64,000 nucleotides of DNA, taken from Hydra vulgaris. Lineage: Eukaryota > Cnidaria > Hydrozoa > Anthoathecata > Hydridae. A model generated the notes under the pieces. It made no database searches and was not told where the DNA came from. It saw only the letters and a program-made list of their open reading frames with translations. The stretch is taken from positions 35,326,001-35,390,000 of the forward strand of contig NC_088927.1 in assembly GCF_038396675.1 (NCBI RefSeq), given 5' to 3'. Positions 59,305 to 64,000 of the stretch are shown piece by piece. How positions within the stretch are numbered: position 1 is the stretch's first letter; every line of letters begins with the position of its first letter. Made by a program: the position numbers and the translations under genes.

Positions 59305-62030
59305 TTAGGGTGGTCCAAAAAAATGAAGTTTGGAATTTCTGTTCTCCACAAGGCTTTGCTTTTATCTTGTTTCATATAATATTAGATAATTTCTGTAAAA
59401 ATTTAAAGCAAATCGGATGATATTTAGGGGTCAATAAAAGTTTTAACTTTTCATGTATACAGTCAAAAGAGTAAAAATTTCATTTGATATTTTCATATTT
59501 TAATATTTAAAATTTTAAATGAAAAATTGTTATTATACTAATTTCAAAAGTATGACATATAAGTAATGCCTCATCAAATGTCATCTATCGCGATCATGCC
59601 GGCCTTAGAGGAGGATGGGTAAATCTGGCGACGTTGCTGGACAAAATGAAGCAGAAACTGTTTTTGGTCCTCGTCTTTGGTGAGGGTTTCATTATATTTC
59701 TGGATAAGAGCAATGCTACACTCTGCGCTATCATTGACAACCTTCATCTTGTCAACTCGATCCTTCAAATTTTGGTAGATTTTCAAATTCTGGATCTTTC
59801 AACAGGGAACTCTTGGCCTCCTCCTTTCCAGTGATACTAAGTACTTTGAAGAGACTAAATGTTCTTTGGGTCACAAACTTTTCAAGATGATTAAAGTCTG
59901 CGCCACATGTGCTTATTCCCTTCAGAGCTGACTGAATTTTTGGAAGCTGGATGTTGGCTATCATGGCTCTTTTAACATCTAGAGGGACTCAGTTGTCAAA
60001 AAAAGCTAAGCCCACAAGGCGTTCTGAGAAGAACCACAGATGTCGAGTAAATGCAGTGTAAGCCACATTAGCAATGATACGGTTTGGATATTTCTTGAGA
60101 AGCCCAATCATCAATGCATCATTTAGGGGAGCATATGAAGTCAGTGGATCCTCGTGCCAGAAACGAGGGAAACAAAGAGTGTCAGCTCCTTCAGACCTCG
60201 CTTTTCTTTAGCAGTCAATTCTAACTGGCCTTCAAATAGCACCATTTTTAGAAAATAGATGGCCTTCGATATCCATCAAGCATGATGCCCTGCTCCTGGA
60301 GCTTGGAAGTGGAACTCTATCTTAAAACTGCTTCCACCGAGGAAGACAAGACATAGTCGAAGGAGCTCGAAGTAATCCTCCTGAGGCTGATGATGTCTTA
60401 TAGCTTTGATGTAGTAGACAACCATCTGTGTCCGAAGAGTTTCGCTATCCTCATTGAAAATTTTGTCTCTAGCTGGCAAATACTCTGTTTGCCTGATGTA
60501 TGGCCATTTCTTCTGAAACCTCTTAAAAAAACCGACTTCCAGGACAGGATGATGGCATCCAATGTTTACAAGTTTATGGCCAATGGCATCCTCAATAAAA
60601 GCTTATACCCCTTGATGGATGTCTGTGTTAGAGGAAGTTGTATTAAATACCAGACCTTGAACTTTTTCTCATAGATTCCAGTCATCTAGTACTTTTAAGC
60701 ATGCAGCAGCCTGTTCTTCCCCAGTTCCTCCTACAATTTTTGGGACTGCAAACAACTTCTCGATACCATTCTCAGTGACAATCACAGCAATTTGATTGAC
60801 GGTTTCTTTTGCACCAGGTATGTTCGGAAGCAGTTTCCCATCCCAATGGAGAAGAAGAGGAAATTCAGTTGAAAAAGAACTCTTTTTTGCCTCAGCTATT
60901 TTTTATCGGGTAGCCATCTGTGACCTTCTGATGGTGCTCCAAGACAGTGTCAGGTCGTCAATAGGCTGGCCTAAAGCCTTTGCTACTGATGCAACATCAT
61001 ACATAGCTCCACAATCGGGAAGATTTACTCTATCTAAAGCCCCTGCAACTTCTGGACTTGCTATCACGCTTTTCAGTCGTTTAGGCTTTGAGGAAGGAGT
61101 TTGAGTAGATGGTGATGATGGAACTCTGAAGTCTTCATCGTCGGCGTCGTCCTTGTCTTCAGACTTAGAAGAAGAACTGATATCCAAAGCAGGACCAGAT
61201 GTATTTATTTGCTGCAACTTTTCTGTCTCTTTCAGTCTTCGATTTTTATTAGCTTCTATACGAGCTCACTTCTTCGTCTTTTTCTCTGCAAGATTGCGAT
61301 CCACTCCAGCCATGCTTGAACTGGTGACATCTTCTCTCTGTTTCATTAGGAATTGTCTGTCTTCATTGTTCATCATGATGTCCAAAGCATTCTTTGTGGC
61401 CAAGTCAAAAAGTTCCATCAGGTCGTCTTTGAACATTTGCTCTTTAAATCTACAGCTTTTATATGCTTTTGTCCTATTCACCTTCAACAGTTGATATTCA
61501 CCACACAGTTTCTTCAGTTTTCTTTCACTAGAATCAATCCTCTGAGTTGGAATTCTTGCTTTGCTCCAAACCATATTGATATCCTTAATTGTAATTATGT
61601 AATATGTGCATAAAGCAGCTGATGCAAATTACTAACCTTTTAAGCTTTTCTTCTATAGTCAGAATAAAAATTCAAAAATACTATATGTTTGAAAAAATTT
61701 CAATTTTTAAAAATTATTTGCTGATGGCAAGATTTGCTGTTTGCAAATTGCACAAAGAACTAGAATAATTACTTTTTAGTGTCCCAGAAGGTCTGTTCAG
61801 AAAAACAAAGTTAAAAATGATGTATAAACACTCAACAATGTGATTTCTGCTACGAACATGCTGTAAAATTAGGTGCTTGCCCAAAATGTTGAAATCCTAT
61901 TGACCCCTAAAATTGCTCAAATTGATCCAATTTTTCGCATGGTTATTCCTTATATATAGTAGAACAAAGTTGGCCTTGTGGAGAGTGGTTAGGAACACTT
62001 TTAATTTTTACTATGTAATTCTGGACCACC

Positions 62031-62034
<4 letters not shown>
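59305..62034 (-). mobile_element. 2.73-kb DNA transposon of unassigned family, TTAGGGTGGTCCA ends
   Basis: Perfect 13-bp terminal inverted repeats (TTAGGGTGGTCCA at 59305-59317, inverse at 62022-62034), and a matching inner word CTCCACAAGGC near both ends. It lies between TA tracts, so the target duplication cannot be told from the array. It holds one long minus-strand reading frame, decayed (see next entry). The shape is that of a cut-and-paste DNA transposon. I could not tie the ends or protein to a named superfamily. Confidence 0.8.
59574..61574 (-). pseudogene. Transposase-like protein of the TTAGGGTGGTCC element, decayed
   Basis: From MVWSKARIPTQ at 61574 the frame passes a basic, helical N-terminal part, an acidic SSSSKSEDKDDADDED linker near 61150, then a conserved-looking core: LPLLLHWDGKLLP (near 60860), VPKIVGGTGEEQAAACLKVL, VFNTTSSNTDIHQG, IFNEDSETLRTQMVV, HHQPQEDYFELLRL, and a C-terminal AECSIALIQKYNETL. 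Acidic residues in WDGK, the N/DTTSSNT motif and later blocks could be a DDE/D triad, but I cannot prove it. Stops at 61266 and 60903, after DWNL (about 60673) and after GHHA (about 60287) mostly replace CGA or CAA; the segment near 60540 is deleted and frameshifts follow 60230. Confidence 0.65.
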
Positions 62035-62109
<75 letters not shown>

Positions 62110-62227
62110 TTATTTATTTATTTACATTTACATATATGTATATGTATATATATATATATTTACATATGTATATATATATATATATTTATTTACATTTACA
62201 TATATGTATATGTATATATATATATTT

Positions 62228-62269
<42 letters not shown>

Positions 62270-62299
62270 TTACATATATATGTGTATATATATATATAT

Positions 62300-62332
<33 letters not shown>
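62035..62332. repeat. Long TA/TATT/TACA-type microsatellite
   Basis: About 300 bp of TA units mixed with TTTA, TACA and TATG variants, between two transposons. Confidence 0.95.

Positions 62333-64000
<1,668 letters not shown>

Overview
The window looks like nuclear DNA of a cnidarian, most likely Hydra or a close relative. It is very AT-rich with long (TA)n arrays and holds one intron-containing animal kelch-like gene. It is packed with mobile-element families known to be abundant in cnidarians: CR1/L2-type LINEs, Tc1/mariner elements, an intron-bearing Ginger-type integrase element, hAT-type elements and tRNA-derived SINEs. There is no bacterial operon, no CRISPR array and no rRNA. The species call is inference from content; no search was run.

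Layout. 1-8.6 kb: two LINE copies nested tail to tail; a minus-strand copy (4193-8562) sits inside the 3' UTR of a plus-strand copy, whose tail resumes near 8563. 9.6-19.4 kb: small DNA transposons and MITEs, a deleted Tc1-like copy, a LINE scrap, a pogo-type scrap with perfect fold-back palindromes, and a complete mariner-type transposon (18041-19357) with an uninterrupted DD37E transposase. 20.2-24 kb: a third copy of the same LINE group. 25.3-28.7 kb: a broken Ginger-like element with integrase, GPY/F, Ulp1 protease and PHD segments and recognisable introns. 28.7-34.6 kb: microsatellites, minisatellites and little else. 34.66-35.33 kb: a hAT-type non-autonomous element with perfect 8-bp target duplications.

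35.7-56.1 kb: three exons of a KLHL-type gene (BTB, BACK, then kelch repeats). Intron 1 is 16.2 kb and has taken in two or three LINEs, a SINE and several MITEs. The end of exon 2 runs into a 30-bp minisatellite in which the exon end and its splice donor are repeated seven times in frame; this is the most unusual thing in the window. The remaining kelch exons are not visible and may lie past 64 kb.

57.4-64 kb: a hAT-like fragment, a SINE, scrambled LINE pieces, a 2.7-kb transposon bounded by TTAGGGTGGTCCA repeats with a decayed transposase-like reading frame I cannot place in a named family, and a nearly complete mariner-type element with DD41D spacing and 33-bp perfect terminal repeats.

Apart from the KLHL gene and the DD37E transposase, nearly everything coding is a broken mobile-element gene. 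All coordinates are read by eye; splice sites and element ends are predictions.
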